From assembly GCA_021464415.1 (NCBI GenBank), contig CM038468.1:62575220-62639219 (forward strand): a stretch of 64,000 nt of DNA. The letters run 5' to 3'. The position numbers and the translations under genes were made by a program. The notes under the pieces were generated by a model. It was not told the origin of the DNA. It did not search any database and was given only the letters and a program-made list of their open reading frames with translations. The stretch is from Lonicera japonica. Its lineage: Eukaryota; Streptophyta; Magnoliopsida; Dipsacales; Caprifoliaceae. Within the stretch, counting starts at the first letter, position 1. Every line of letters starts with the position of its first letter. Positions 36,601 through 48,775 of the stretch are shown here, piece by piece.

Positions 36601-38586
36601 TGGGTCTGATAATCGGATATCGTGCGCAATTCATTATATTGAAAAAGGATCACCTATACATAAGAAGTCCTTCAAATATATTATGTGAATCTCATCTCAT
36701 TAAATTTGTTGATAGGATTATGGACCTTATGGTTAATGCTGAATTCATTGTGGATACATCCCAATGTGGTTAGGTTAGTGTTGTTGAAAGTTGTAACACA
36801 CAAACATAATAGTGATGGTTGATGGTAGTTCCTTTGATTTAATGCGAACTAGACGCAGGGAATACTTTGTTCAGAATATCCTGTGTGCTAAACATCGTGC
36901 ACCATTGTGTGATACATAAGAATAGGCGGGGACAGGGAAGGAGGGCAGTGGCCGGAGTGGGGAGGAAGGAGAGAATTGTAGAGCGCAGAGAGAGAAAGCT
37001 TGGGTTGTAGAGGAGAGAGAGCAAGGGAGAGGGGATATATCGATGACTGGAGCAGTGGCCAGCCTGGCCCACAGATGCTCGTAGTGGCCAGCGACTGAGT
37101 TGTTGGGATTAGGTTTAATGTTACAGAGGTGGAGAAGAAGGGCATAGGAAGTTCAGATTTAAAAAAAAAGGTCTGCTTGGAATGTCGATTTTTTGGGTCT
37201 ATTTTAAAGCCCTCATTTAGTCTCTGTGGGTTTGGCTTCCAAATGACGAGATGCCTCACCTCCCACTCCCCATCTGAAAAGTTTTATTTGTCATGATTTG
37301 ATCATGTTCGGATAGATTTTTTCTATCATACATAGGATATCTACCAAATTTATTTCATTCTTGGTTTAAAGTAAATGTTGTATTGCTTTCTTTCTATTAC
37401 TTCCTCTTTTTTTGTCTTCTCCAAGTTCCAAATAGAGCCATAGTTTTAGCTTGTGCGCTTGTCTTCGGACCAACTTAATTTTTTAATTACATTAATTTTT
37501 TAATTACAAAGGCAACTAATGATATAAGTTACAGGCTTCTGTTCTTGTAAAAGTTGGTCAGCTAAACCGTCTATTCCTGTAATTTATAGTTTTATGTCCT
37601 GCTATGTTCAATCCTCATAGAATGCTGCTTTTCTTTATGTGCTGGTGATCTGCCTAAACTTTCTGCTACAAATTCTATGTGCAATATACATGTATTTGCG
37701 TAAATTTGAATACATCAAAAAGCGATATCTATTCAATTTTACATCCACATTTGATTTCAATTGCCAATAGACAACATAAGGAAAAAGAGTGTTATGAACC
37801 ATCTCTCCCAAAAGCTTTTAGGAGAAGGAACCATAATGAATATCATGCTTAACACCCTCCCTCACGTGCAACCCCATACTCGCACATGGAGAGTTACAAA
37901 GAACAGACAAATTTTGAATTTCGGATTAATAGATGGGGGGTGGAGGTTGGAGGTGCCAAGGCTTAAACCTTGGACCATCCCGAAAACCAAGCTTTGATAC
38001 CATGTTATGAACTCTCTCTCCCAAAAGCTTAAGCTTTTAGGGGAAGGAACTGTAATGAATATCGTGCTTAACAAAGAGAGGGTTCCATTTACTCCTTTAA
38101 AGAACCAGCTTGTACTTGAATAATCACACAAATTTATTTGTTTTGACAGAAGAATCAACCGTAAAGGTAGGGGTCAAAGGAGGAGGAGCTATGGCAAGAA
38201 ACGTTACATTAGAAGAAGCAGCAGATACAATACTCTTCTGCAGCTCTATCATTCACAATCTGGCCTATGATGCTGCATCCATAGCAATGGAAAAAGAAAA
38301 CGAAGTCCCATGGGAAAGTTCCAAACCAATGGTGACTATATTGGGAAGACCCAATTCTGATAAAAAGGAACCGCGTGGCAGAACTGCGGGCAAGCGCTCT
38401 TTGAAGTCCCAAAAGGCTAGGCAGAAGCGGGTGGAAACAACAGAAGCAAAACCTCCTATCAACACCACCAACACTACCGATGAGAGAAGTGATGTATCTA
38501 ATACGCGTATTGTTGGGATTCCTAGTAACGATGACAACATGAAGCCTCCAAAGCTGGAGTCCAAGTGCAATTGCACAGTAATGTGA
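30699..38586 (+). CDS. Ser/Pro-rich basic plant protein (FLO11-like / basic proline-rich family), 6 coding exons
   Basis: Exons: 30699-30894, 31039-31147, 31500-31620, 31761-32495, 34555-36451, 38150-38586; 1164 residues with frame kept throughout. Family members are annotated as mucin-, FLO11- or endochitinase A-like by composition only; some relatives (BPP proteins) bind microtubules, so the role here is inferred, not known. Visible: conserved N-terminus [40 protein letters not shown], then a basic Ser/Pro tract with SPNRLSPSP and [16 protein letters not shown] repeats (exon 4). Exon 5 is acidic/Ser-rich with two CxxC pairs (FCSKCGRR...LCAECC). Exon 6 has the conserved [20 protein letters not shown] and a basic stretch ending CNCTVM, a CaaX-like tail. 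Intron 3 has a GC donor (acg|GCAAGT). Intron 5 holds a TRIM element. Start codon set by the family-typical MPPSPA start. Confidence 0.88.
32496..34554 (+). other. BPP-like gene intron 4
   Basis: A 2.06-kb intron. Contains a weak ~64-bp direct repeat near 33808-33930 (caatctttta.cccttgtaca..) and a repeated 'cccattcttaacat' (34276, 34326). No delimited transposon. Confidence 0.6.
37790..38073 (-). mobile_element. TRIM (terminal-repeat retrotransposon in miniature), 284 bp
   Basis: Left LTR 37790-37854 (65 bp) and right LTR 38003-38073 (71 bp) both start TGTTATGAAC and end GCTTAACA. They are flanked by a perfect 5-bp duplication AAGAG (37785-37789, 38074-38078). Read on the minus strand, TGGTATCAAAGC (38002-37991), complementary to initiator tRNA-Met, directly abuts the first LTR. 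A purine tract GTGAGGGAGGG precedes the second. The internal domain is 148 bp with no coding capacity. The main LTR difference is a 6-bp indel (aagctt). It lies in intron 5 of the BPP-like gene, antisense to it. Confidence 0.9.
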
Positions 38587-39990
38587 ATGTATTTAACTGG
38601 GGGGCTATTTGGATGATTGCTTTTTTGCAGTGTCCGTTTTTTTTTTCCCTTTTAATTTGTTAAGAAACGTTAATATATCCTTGTGATGTAGTAGTGATTG
38701 TGAAGTTTTCATTTGCTTATGTTAGGCTCTGATAATAGAGAGAGGCAGTGGAGGTTGATGACTACTCCGGTTGCTGCCATATTCTTGTTAGTGGTTAATG
38801 TATTTGGTGCTAGTTTTCATTCAGAGAGCAAAAGCGTGTATATTCTTTTGTTATTATTGTTATTATTTTTGTTGGTGGTTCTAGAAGGAATACGAGTTCA
38901 AATGCAAACTGTTCATCATAAATGTTGCACATGTATATGCCTTCACTTTCTATTACGTATTTACGTTCGTTTGTCGTTAGCCTTGGAACTGTCTTCTTGT
39001 GTATTTCTACCAGCAGCACGTTCTTGACTATTTAGTATGTGGAGACTCGGCCTTATATTGATAATTTCATTTTATTAGAGGTGTGGAAACTATTAAGGAA
39101 AAATATATGAATCGGATTGGACTGGAGTTTATTATATATTTTTGTGGCATGAAAGTATTGTGTTTAAAACTGGCAAGTTTGTCCGAGTGTTAAAAGGACA
39201 ACTGACTTATCGTATATGTATCATATATATTTCTTATAAACTTTACATGTACCTTACTTATGGTCCCTTTCGAAATTAAGCTTTTAATTATTACAAATAA
39301 TTTGGCCTATAAACTGTACATGTACCTTATGAATGGTCCTTTTTGAAATCAAGTCTTTAATTACTACAAATAATTTGGCAAAACCATGAATGGGGTTAAG
39401 GGGTTATTAGCCTTTGTAGTGAAAATACACCATTAAAACAAATAACGTCAAAAGAAAATTCACAATGGTTAATGTAAATAGGGTCAGTAGATTAAATCTA
39501 CTCTACTCCGCATGCGATAGTTGTCATGGTAGGGTAAAACACTAATATATTTGATTTTTGATACCTTCTCACTCCTCTTTTATTCTCCTAAAATAACTCA
39601 CAATATTTAGTTTTCATCTCTTTTTTATCATACTACTATTTTAATATTAAGATAAATATACGTTATTTATCATTCATCTAATTTTACCATTGTAGATGTT
39701 TTAAATATGCATTACAAGTGAGATATATTTCTATGATAGTAATATATATATATATATATATATATTTTGTTTCAAAAGTAGGATAAATAGTAGATTGGAG
39801 TATATACTTTAGTCACCCGGATTCAATCCCCCTCCCATCCCTCCAACCCCGAAGAGCCGCTCAAATCTACCATCGTCTCATATCAATAAAAGAAAAAAAA
39901 ATAAAATTACAATAAATAGTGTAAAATTGGTTTTTAGAATTTGGGTAGATCAACTAAATGGGATTAACCGGGCGGCCCACTAATCATTAC
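38587..39990. other. 3' flank of BPP-like gene and intergenic DNA
   Basis: Holds the likely 3' UTR. A (TA)n run lies at about 39745-39765. No gene seen. Confidence 0.5.
39235..39380. repeat. two tandem 73-bp units
   Basis: Units beginning 'tataaact.tacatgtacctta' at 39235 and 39308, both ending 'acaaataatttggc'. Non-coding. Confidence 0.8.
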
Positions 39991-40036
39991 AATCGCACAT
40001 ACTTGTTACCTATTGATTTTCCCTCCCAGTCGAAAA

Positions 40037-40044
40037 GGCGGGAA
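40037..40044 (-). promoter_or_regulatory. E2F-type site upstream of RECQL5
   Basis: GGCGGGAA (TTCCCGCC on the minus strand) lies 95 bp before the ATG. It is the same octamer as at 9935 before CMT3. Fits S-phase expression of a replication/repair helicase, but use is inferred. Confidence 0.5.
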
Positions 40045-40131
40045 GAGAAATAGCATCCTTACCGACCAAAGTAGGCACAAGCAATTCACCATTGGATCTG
40101 TCACTCAAATCCTCTTCTCAATTCTTCCAAC

Positions 40132-43100
40132 ATGGCTTCAGATTCCGATTCCGACAGCTCTTACATCTCAGCAACTCCGCCGCGCAATCATCCTTCACCA
40201 GCACCCCCACAGCCGCCGCGACCAACTCTATTAATGTCTTCCACCACCGCCAAGTCCAGTAGAATTGGAATTGGTACTACTACTACTACTAAAGTTAGGG
40301 CCAAAAAATTAACCTCGTCCCGCCCCATTTTAAAACCTAAACCCCCTTCTTCCAAATCCAAACCCAAACCAGCTACATCGTCATCATCTCACTTACAATC
40401 CCATTCCAACCCTAGTCCCTCAACCGAACCCATTCCCCCAGAGAGATCCATCTCCCATTTACCATTCCAAATCCGCCGTCCCTCTGATCAATTTCACACC
40501 GATCAAAGTTCCACCACCGGTACCCTTCCTGCTGGTGGCTTATACTTGTCTAAATTTGCATCTTTCTCTAAGAAAAGTAGGACATGCCTCAATTTTGAGT
40601 CTACTGAAATTGAGCCACCTCTCCCTTCGGTCTCAATTTCTTCGCAACCTAAAATTGAGGTTTGTGGGACTGATAAAGTTGATATAGACGTTGGGGAAGA
40701 AGGTGCTTGTTTGGCAAATTTGGGGAAAGTTGTGAAGACGCATCCTAATTCGATTGGAAGTAGTGTTAGTTCTTCAGTGCCTGTGAAGAGGCCTAAAAAT
40801 GTCAATGAGGGAAACTTTGTGAGACTAAACATCAATGGTCATGGAAGAAAGTTCACATACAAGACCAAAAGAAGGAATGCCAATGCATTCAATAGTAGTC
40901 ACAAATCTTTCAAAAGAAGTAAGCGGAACTTCAAGGTCTCAGTTGAGGGAGAGGAAGGCGGTCCTTGTGGGCAAGAAAAAGAAGATTTGGATTTTGAGGC
41001 TCACAAAAAGGAGGAGGTGAAAGAGGGTGGAAGATCTGGATTTAATCTAAAATTACTTGAAGAGGCTGTGTTGGATGTTCGAAATGAGGTGTCTGATGAG
41101 AATTTGGTGAAGTTATTGAAACTTACTCATGGGTATGATACATTTAGGGACGGGCAATTGGAGGCGGTCAAAATGGTGCTTGCCCGAAAATCGACAATGC
41201 TGGTTTTGCCGACAGGGGCTGGGAAATCTTTGTGTTATCAATTGGCTGCAATGGTTTTGCCTGGGCTTACACTTGTTGTTAGTCCATTAGTGGCTTTAAT
41301 GATTGATCAGCTTAAACAGCTACCACCAGTGATCCAGGGTGCCCTTCTGTGTAGCAATCAAGTAATTTCTCAATATCTCTGTGTTAATGAAAGCACACAA
41401 TTGTAGAAAGGTTCCTAATTTGGTTTTTTGTTAATTTATAGACTCCAGAAGAGACTTCAGAAACAATGAGGATGCTACATGAAGGAGCTTTAAAGGTTAA
41501 TTTCTCAACAATTCTTTAATTGTTTGTTTCTTTTGTGTTGCTTGGAAAATATCTTGAAATAAAGTTAATTTTTCTCTAATTCACAAGTACTTGAAATCTT
41601 ATGTGCTATTGGACTGTTGTATGTGCCCTAATTTTGTTCTTATATGTCCCTTGTTGGATGTTATTGGGATGGGATTTGATTTGCAGTTTAACAGTTACTT
41701 TGCATTAGTGCCAAAAACTAAGGTTTGATAGTTCATGTATCAGGTCCTTTTTGTTTCACCAGAGAGATTTTTGAATGCTGAATTTCAATCCATATTTTCT
41801 GCTGCTCCACTTATATCACTTGCAGTGGTTGATGAAGCTCACTGTGTCTCTGAATGGTAAGTGGTTTGCTCAGAGTTTCAGATTAGTCCCCTATTTGATT
41901 TTAGAAGTTCCTTTGGTGCACAGGGTTGTAGTTTTACTGGTTTTTGATCGCTTCATTTTCTATATTTTGATAGGTCGCATAACTTCCGGCCTTCATTTAT
42001 GAGGCTTAGGGCATCCTTACTTCGTGCTAGTTTCAATGTTGAATGCATTCTTGCAATGACTGCAACTGCAACAACCAAAACTTTGCATGATGTAATGTCA
42101 GCCCTAGAAATTCCTTCCACAAATCTCATCCAGGCATCCCAATTGAGAGACAACTTGCAGTTATCAGTATCTATGAGCGGAAATAGGCAAGTGTGTTTAC
42201 ATAATTATATATTGTTAATGCACTTCCTTTCTCCTTATATTAGTGTTTAATGTAGATGCTGAATATATGTCTCAATATTTTGATAACGTCAGAATGAAAG
42301 ATCTGATGGCATTACTGAAGTCTTCTCCCTTTATGGAAGTTCGAAGCATCATTATTTACTGCAAGTTCCAGGTATGCATGTCCATGGCATACACACACAT
42401 GTAATTAGAGTTCAAGGTTGACTGGAATTTTACTCTTCCATGGTTGATTTCAGTTGGAAACTGATATGATAAGCAAATTTCTACGTGATAGCAATATCCT
42501 GGCCAAGGTTAGTGTTTCAAGGGCTTCTTAATTTAGTTGCATGATACTATTTCTGGTGTCTAAAAGTTCTTTTCTGGTTTATGTGTAACATGAACAACAT
42601 TTTGATTCTAGAGTTATCACAGTGGTCTACCTGCAAAAGATCGAAGCCGTACACAGGAATTATTTTGTTCCAACAAGATAAGAGTGGTAAAGAGATCTTC
42701 CTGGTTCATTACAGGTTCTTGAAAGCATTTGTGTTTTTAATTTGAGATGATAAATATAATATTCGTCCATCATTCTTTGCTGTTTGCTGACAATTATTTT
42801 GCTTCTCAGTTTCATTTACTTTCTCTGTTTCTTATTTTTCCTTTTTCTCTCCTGAAAGGTTGTTGCTACTGTGGCATTTGGCATGGGCCTTGATAAAAGT
42901 GATGTTGGAGCTGTAAGAAAAATCAGTCTGCTCATTAATGGTTTATCTGATCCATACTTAAACTTCTCAAACATATCTGTTTCAACTTTCAACTTTCAGG
43001 TTATTCATTACAGCTTGCCAGAAAGCTTGGAAGAGTATGTTCAGGTTGAAAACAACCACTGTTACTCATATTAGATGTTCTTTATATCAATATTTGTTTA

Positions 43101-45762
43101 GCTAAAGTAAATTTATCAGTGCAGGAGATTGGCCGTGCCGGGCGGGATGGTAGATTGTCCTATTGCCATCTCCTTTTTGATGATATCACATATTTTAAGC
43201 TTCGTAGTCTTATGTACAGGTAGTCAAAATTTAATTTCTGTATTCTGATGAGTTGTCATTGGTGGGCATGAGAGATCTAATGTTTACTAACAAAATTGCG
43301 TTTCAGTGATGGGGTAGATGAGTATATAGTAAACAGATTCCTCTCTCAAATTTTCAGCAATGAAGTAGATTTACGTGGAAAAGTTTATTCACTAGTGAAA
43401 GAATCTGCATCTCGTAAATTCGATATAAAAGAAGAGGTCCTTTCTAAATACTATTACAGCTATTTTTGTTCCATTGAAAGTTATTAGGGACACTAAGTTG
43501 TTCGGGCCTGAAATTATATGACGTAATTTACACTATGCATACAGTTTCTGGGTGGTAGAAATAGTATAATGACGATATACCATATCTTAGTTGAATTTGA
43601 TCTGCATGGCAGGTGATGCTCACCATTTTAACACGCTTGGAGCTGGGTGAAATTCGATACCTTCATTTGCTTCCGCAGATAAATGTAACTTGCTCTTTAA
43701 ATTTCCATAAGGTGTGTTGCCAATTTACTGCCAAATGTCCTGTTCAATGACATTTATTCCTGTGTTAGCTCTGCACTCATTTGCTCGTCACATCTGGGTT
43801 AAATAGTGCGGTTCATTCAGTCTTTGTTAGTTGCTTTCAGACTCCCATTTAGAGTTGTGTATGCACATTAAGCTACATCAGGTTGACTTACTGTGAATAA
43901 GTTAAGCTAGAAGATAACAAGGCATTGGAACTTTACCAAAAAAAAAGAAGATAAAAAGACATTGCAGTTTTGTGTGTCATTCTTAATTTGTTATTGGAAA
44001 AAATTATGCAAACTCTTCTTATCACTCGTTATCATTTCATAAAAGTCATTACTTGGCAATTGTAATCATTTGCATGACTGTAGACTCCTCCAGAACTGCT
44101 TGCTGCTAAGGATATTGTGGTTGCATCAATTTTGAAGAAGTGAGTATCCTCGTTAGTTTGATTAAATGAAACAAATTTATGCTGCATCATTTGAAACCTG
44201 AAATGGATCTGGATGTCTGCAATGGAAATTTCAGGTCTGAAACAAAGAATGGACACTATGTGTTTGACATACCCACTGTAGCAAATAGCAGCAGGGTTCG
44301 AGTTATTGACATATCAAATCATTTGCAGAGTCTAAAGGTTTGTATATTCTTATGCAATTTATGCTGTGAATGTCGCTCATCCCCCAGTGTTATTGCATAT
44401 TCTCGCATTAGCATCATCGGATTAATTTGAACTCTGAACTGATGTGTTCTTTATCTGATAACTCGTGGTTGAGAATTAACTAATTGTCCTCGATCTTAGA
44501 TGAAGGGAGAAATTACATATGAATTGAAGGATCCTGCCTTTTGCTACAAAATTGTGGATGTCCCAAAGGATGTTTTTTCTCTCGCAACAGACCTCACAAA
44601 GTGGTTATCAGAGGTCGAGATTTGCAAGGTGACTGGTTTAACTCAAAGATACTCCTTCATTTCACTACCTACCTGTTCCTGGGTCCGGGTGTGGGTGTGG
44701 GTGTGGGTGTCGGGGTTGTTACTAATTTCTCAATGTAATAAAAATCGTCATTAGGTCAGATCTGTGTATAAGGGACACACAATTCTTGGTCTTCGTGAAC
44801 ATTAATGGCCAATCGGCTGGCCTACTTTTTAAACCATTCTTCTTTCTCTCACAAAGTTGTGCCTTCTGCCTATTGATATAGGTACGGAAAATAGACACCA
44901 TGTTCAATGCTGCAGTGTTTGCAGTGAAAGAGTGTGATAAGATGAATGGTTGCCTTGATTGCCAGCATACACCATGCTTGCAGACGAAGATTTTGGAATA
45001 CTTCAATGCAGATGATGACATTGCTGTCCCTAATAAGATGGGTCAAAGCAGGTTCGTAAATTTGCAATGGATTCTTTGTTGCGTGTACAGAAGCATTATC
45101 TAAGTTTACTAACACAAGTATCATTTATATTTGCAGCCCATTTTTGAGGGCAGATATAAAGGTAAGAGTTTTCACTTTTCACAGGTCATATTGTTCTTGT
45201 TCAAGAAACATTAAGTTGGTATAGTTTACAAACATTCTTCTCTTGTTTTTCGCTGTAATAGGTTTTTCTGCAGAGCAACTCCCAGGCCAAATTTACACCC
45301 AGAGCTGTTGCAAGAATAATGCATGGAATTGCCAGTCCAACCTTTCCTTCTGCAACTTGGTCAAGAACTCATTTCTGGTATCTCTCACATTTCTATTTGT
45401 ATACTTTGTGTTCATATTGATCATTTAGCATGAAAGTAATGGGTTGAGCAAATTGAATGTGTTGAAAACCCATGGATACACAAATAGCTACTTTTCTTTT
45501 GGTCTAATGTTCCTAATGTATATTACAAGAAGATTGATAAAAGCTCGTAAACTTAAAGAATGAAATCTAGGTAAAGCAATGACTAAAAGATGGAGACTGT
45601 GCTTATAATTAGTCCAGATGTTTGTGGTCTAGATATTTCTTTAATGGTGAGAAGCTGAGCTGCTGTGCTTGCAGGGGAAGGTACATGCAGACCGACTTCA
45701 AGGTGGTAATGGAAGCAGCCAAGGCAGAGCTCATGAATTTTATTGGGAAGGATGTAATCTAG
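40132..45762 (+). CDS. RECQL5: RecQ-family ATP-dependent DNA helicase, RECQL5 type, 19 exons
   Basis: 3'-5' DNA helicase of genome maintenance in the nucleus. Exons: 40132-41361, 41442-41495, 41744-41856, 41974-42186, 42293-42371, 42454-42507, 42612-42686, 42859-42912, 43000-43044, 43125-43219, 43307-43436, 43613-43711, 44084-44139, 44235-44337, 44500-44628, 44882-45051, 45137-45161, 45262-45377, 45675-45762; 975 residues, all frames join. N-terminal ~320 residues are Ser/Pro/Lys-rich, starting MASDSDSDSSYISATPPRN, as in Arabidopsis RECQL5. Then motif 0 (GYDTFRDGQLEAV), I (LPTGAGKSLCYQ), Ia (VVSPLVALMIDQ), II (DEAHCVSEW), III (AMTATATTKT), IV (IIIYCKFQ), V (VATVAFGMGLDKSDV), VI (EIGRAGRDGR). 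The C-terminal part includes KRRNWGR-like 'THFWGRYMQTDFKVV'. No HRDC domain seen. Intron 4 has a GC donor (ag|GCAAGT). RecQsim is the alternative but has an insert within the helicase core not seen here. Confidence 0.93.
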
Positions 45763-47740
45763 CTATTGGCTTTGCCTTAGACATGAAATGTCCCAAGAAA
45801 CAACTAATTTGTGAAGCAGTTCAAAAGCTAAAACAAATGGTAAACTACCACTGTGCATCCTCATTAAATATCCCGGCCCCTTCATTCTTCAAATTATATG
45901 TATAATACAGGGACAGCCGGATTGATAATTTTACTTTTTATTGTTGCGGAGTTGTGTACTTTCGAACCACGAAAATAGCCCCTCTGGGGTGAAAATGTGA
46001 ATATGGTCAAGTGTAACAAAATCGATCACTTTGGGTGCCAACTTATATATACCCAGATAAGCTGCTTTTGAGAATGTGATCCAAATCCCCCTACCCCTAG
46101 AAAACTTATTAACTCAAGCTTTCCAAATAACATTCTGTGTGCCTAGGTAAGTAATTCTATGTTATATGTTGATGTGTCATGATTACAACATTAATTATGT
46201 ATGTTTCATTAACACATTTTCAAGGACAAAAATTAACAACTATACTACTCTGTTGGCAGATGATGTGATAATCAGCCAGCGCCAGGACACAGCCAGAGAT
46301 GGAGAGAAACAGTGAACATTTTCTTAAAAATGCTATATAATATAGTCACGTAGGCTTTAGATAGTTGGTTTCCATGGCTAAGCAAAGGCTTGCAAAATTA
46401 ATGGATCACATTCAACACATATCAGCGCCTTTGCAACTTCTTGTACTGAGTGAGTGCTGGCACTGGGCATTGGCTGTGATTGCGATTGTATCATGTAATT
46501 TCATTGTTAGGTTTATACAACAGGCACATTGTCGACATTTGTGTTAAATCTATTTTTATTATCTGTCCTATGTTATTAAGCCCTAGGAAGAGAGATATTT
46601 TTTCCCGTGGAGTTAAAATTACAAAATTATAGTTGTTGAAGTAAACAAACATCTAGTTACCTCTTACCTTCTATTTTTTCAAGAGCCTCTCAAATTCCCA
46701 TATAGTAACTTGTCAAACCTTATTATTTTTGTGTCACATTGCTTTAATTGGCATCTTTGTTAGTTTGTCTATTTCTTAGCGCAAAGTTTTCGACTTAAAT
46801 ATATATTTATATAAAAGTGGGCTAGTATGAGCAAAAAAGTTTACCAAATTTTTCGCCTCAAATTTTCCAATAACCCTTTTTTTTTTTTCATGCATGTGAA
46901 TATATTAAAAGCATTTACGGAGTTAATGCAGTGCATGGATAATTGGACAAGGTAATTGGAGATTGTGGCTTTTTTAAAAAAAAGTTGCTTGTGAATTTTA
47001 CTATTAATTGTTATGGGAATATGTATTTGATTGCGAAACGGTAATTTGACTATTAATTGTTACGGTAATTTGAATATTATAGCTTTCCAAAAAAAATTAC
47101 TTTTAATGATATAATGTTGTCCAATTTCTCTTTTTCTTTACTGTTTATGATGCATGTTGATTTGGTTTTTACATTTTTTTGTATTCTTTATTAATTCATA
47201 AATGTTCTTTAGTGTATTTATTCGTTTAGCAAATTTTTGGATTTTGGATTTTGTCTTTAAGTATTTTTTTTTAAAAAAATTTAAATGTTGTTTATATTAT
47301 CGTACATTTAATTTTAGTGATTTAATGACTATTTGATTTATTAGATATTATTTCTATTGCCAAACAAATGTAAATATTTTATACTTTTCTTTAATATTTA
47401 TTATAATTTATGTTTTACTGATCTTAATCTTAAATGAAATTGTCGACCAATTTTTTTAAAGTAGTTTTAGTTTTCCTATCTCTATCCTAAGGTATCAATA
47501 AGTATTTTTTTTTAAAAAAATTCAGTATTTTTTATTTAATTTACTACATATTATTGTAAATTTAAATTAGTGGTTCAGTTTGGTTTTAATTTATTGTTTT
47601 TTTTTTATTTTATTTTTTGACTTTCTATTTCATCATTGCGATGTTTGTTTGTTGAATTACTAATTCTCATTATTTTTTATTATTATAATATTTTTTTATA
47701 TTGTGTTACACGTGCATGCAGATGTGATATACTAATATAT
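45763..47740. other. RECQL5 3' flank and T-rich intergenic DNA
   Basis: The first few hundred bases are likely 3' UTR. Further on there is T-rich sequence with a diverged direct duplication ('aagtatttttttttaaaaaaatt' near 47257 and 47499). No gene recognised. Confidence 0.5.
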
Positions 47741-47743
47741 TTA

Positions 47744-48272
47744 GGGTGGGTTTTATTGCCATAATTTTTCATGAAAAATACAGATTTTTCACCCAAGTTG
47801 CCACTTTTGATGTGTTTGATTGCCAAAATTTTCTAGATGGTCAAATTCCATCCTTTTGGCAATCATGAGCTTTTTTCCACTAAAAGCTTGAAAATATTTT
47901 CTTAGGGGAGGGGAAGGGGGGCATGTTTTTGTTTTCTAAGCTACTTGTATAAATTTCAAGACAAAGTTTTACCTTTTTTACATTAAAAATGCCATAACTT
48001 AAAATAAAAAATTCAAAATTTAATATTTAAAATCTACTAATCAAGATCAATTAAATAAGATCATCATGACTACAAAATTATGTAAAAAAAAATAACAATA
48101 ATTTTTTTTACATTAAAAATGCCAAAATACAACAAATATTTTTCGGGTAGAAAATTAACGCAATCAAACATATTTAATTGATATTTTTTATGCAACTCAA
48201 TTTTTAGCAATTTAATTATTTATAACTAATTTTCTTTACATGCAAATTTCATACTTACAATCAAACGTACCC
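47744..48272. mobile_element. Tourist-like (PIF/Harbinger) MITE, 529 bp
   Basis: The left end GGGTGGGTTTTATTGCCA and the right end in reverse complement GGGTACGTTTGATTGTAA are similar inverted termini. Flanks are TTA and TAA, so the 3-bp target duplication is imperfect. The interior is AT-rich and non-coding. Confidence 0.5.
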
Positions 48273-48476
48273 TAAATGCCCCCTAAAAGAAGAAAAAAAA
48301 GGAAAAGGAGAGGTTTGATTCTAGACAACATTTTGAACGAAGGGTGGGGGGTATATCCAAAGTGGGCAGCATAATATTCGGTTGAAGGCAGGGGCGAATC
48401 TACCAGCAGCTAGACAAAGAGTTGTGCGAGGGAAGGGAAAGGCAAAGACCGTTTAGAAATTAAGGCCCCATTTTTC

Positions 48477-48561
48477 TGTCTTTCTTTCTTTCTTTCTTTC
48501 TTTCTATCGAACTAGAAAGCAATGGCTATTGTTTTTTGAATAATAATAATAATAATAATAC
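48477..48561. repeat. (CTTT)n and (AAT)n microsatellites
   Basis: A CTTT run of about seven units at 48477-48505 and an ATA/AAT run at about 48540-48560, in the probable promoter/leader of the next gene. Confidence 0.8.
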
Positions 48562-48775
48562 ACTACTAGGAGGCTTTGTAATTGTTGCTAACTGAAAAAG
48601 CACAAATACAATTCGATATACATACACATATATACTCTCTTGATTCCAAGATACAAATTGTAATTAGAGCAAGCAAGCAGTATTTCGGGTGAAGATATAT
48701 ATATACATATATATATATATATCAGGATCGGTGATCCGAGCTTCAGACGCGACACCACCACCACCACCGACGTCT

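Noticed and set aside
45669..45905. 78-residue open frame overlapping the RECQL5 last exon
   Set aside because: Out of frame with the conserved GRYMQTDFKVV end. The true frame stops at 45762.
48689..48775. Upstream in-frame ATG of the DUF212 gene
   Set aside because: It would translate a TA microsatellite and a Pro run. The family starts with a short Ser-rich segment and hydrophobic helix at 48776.
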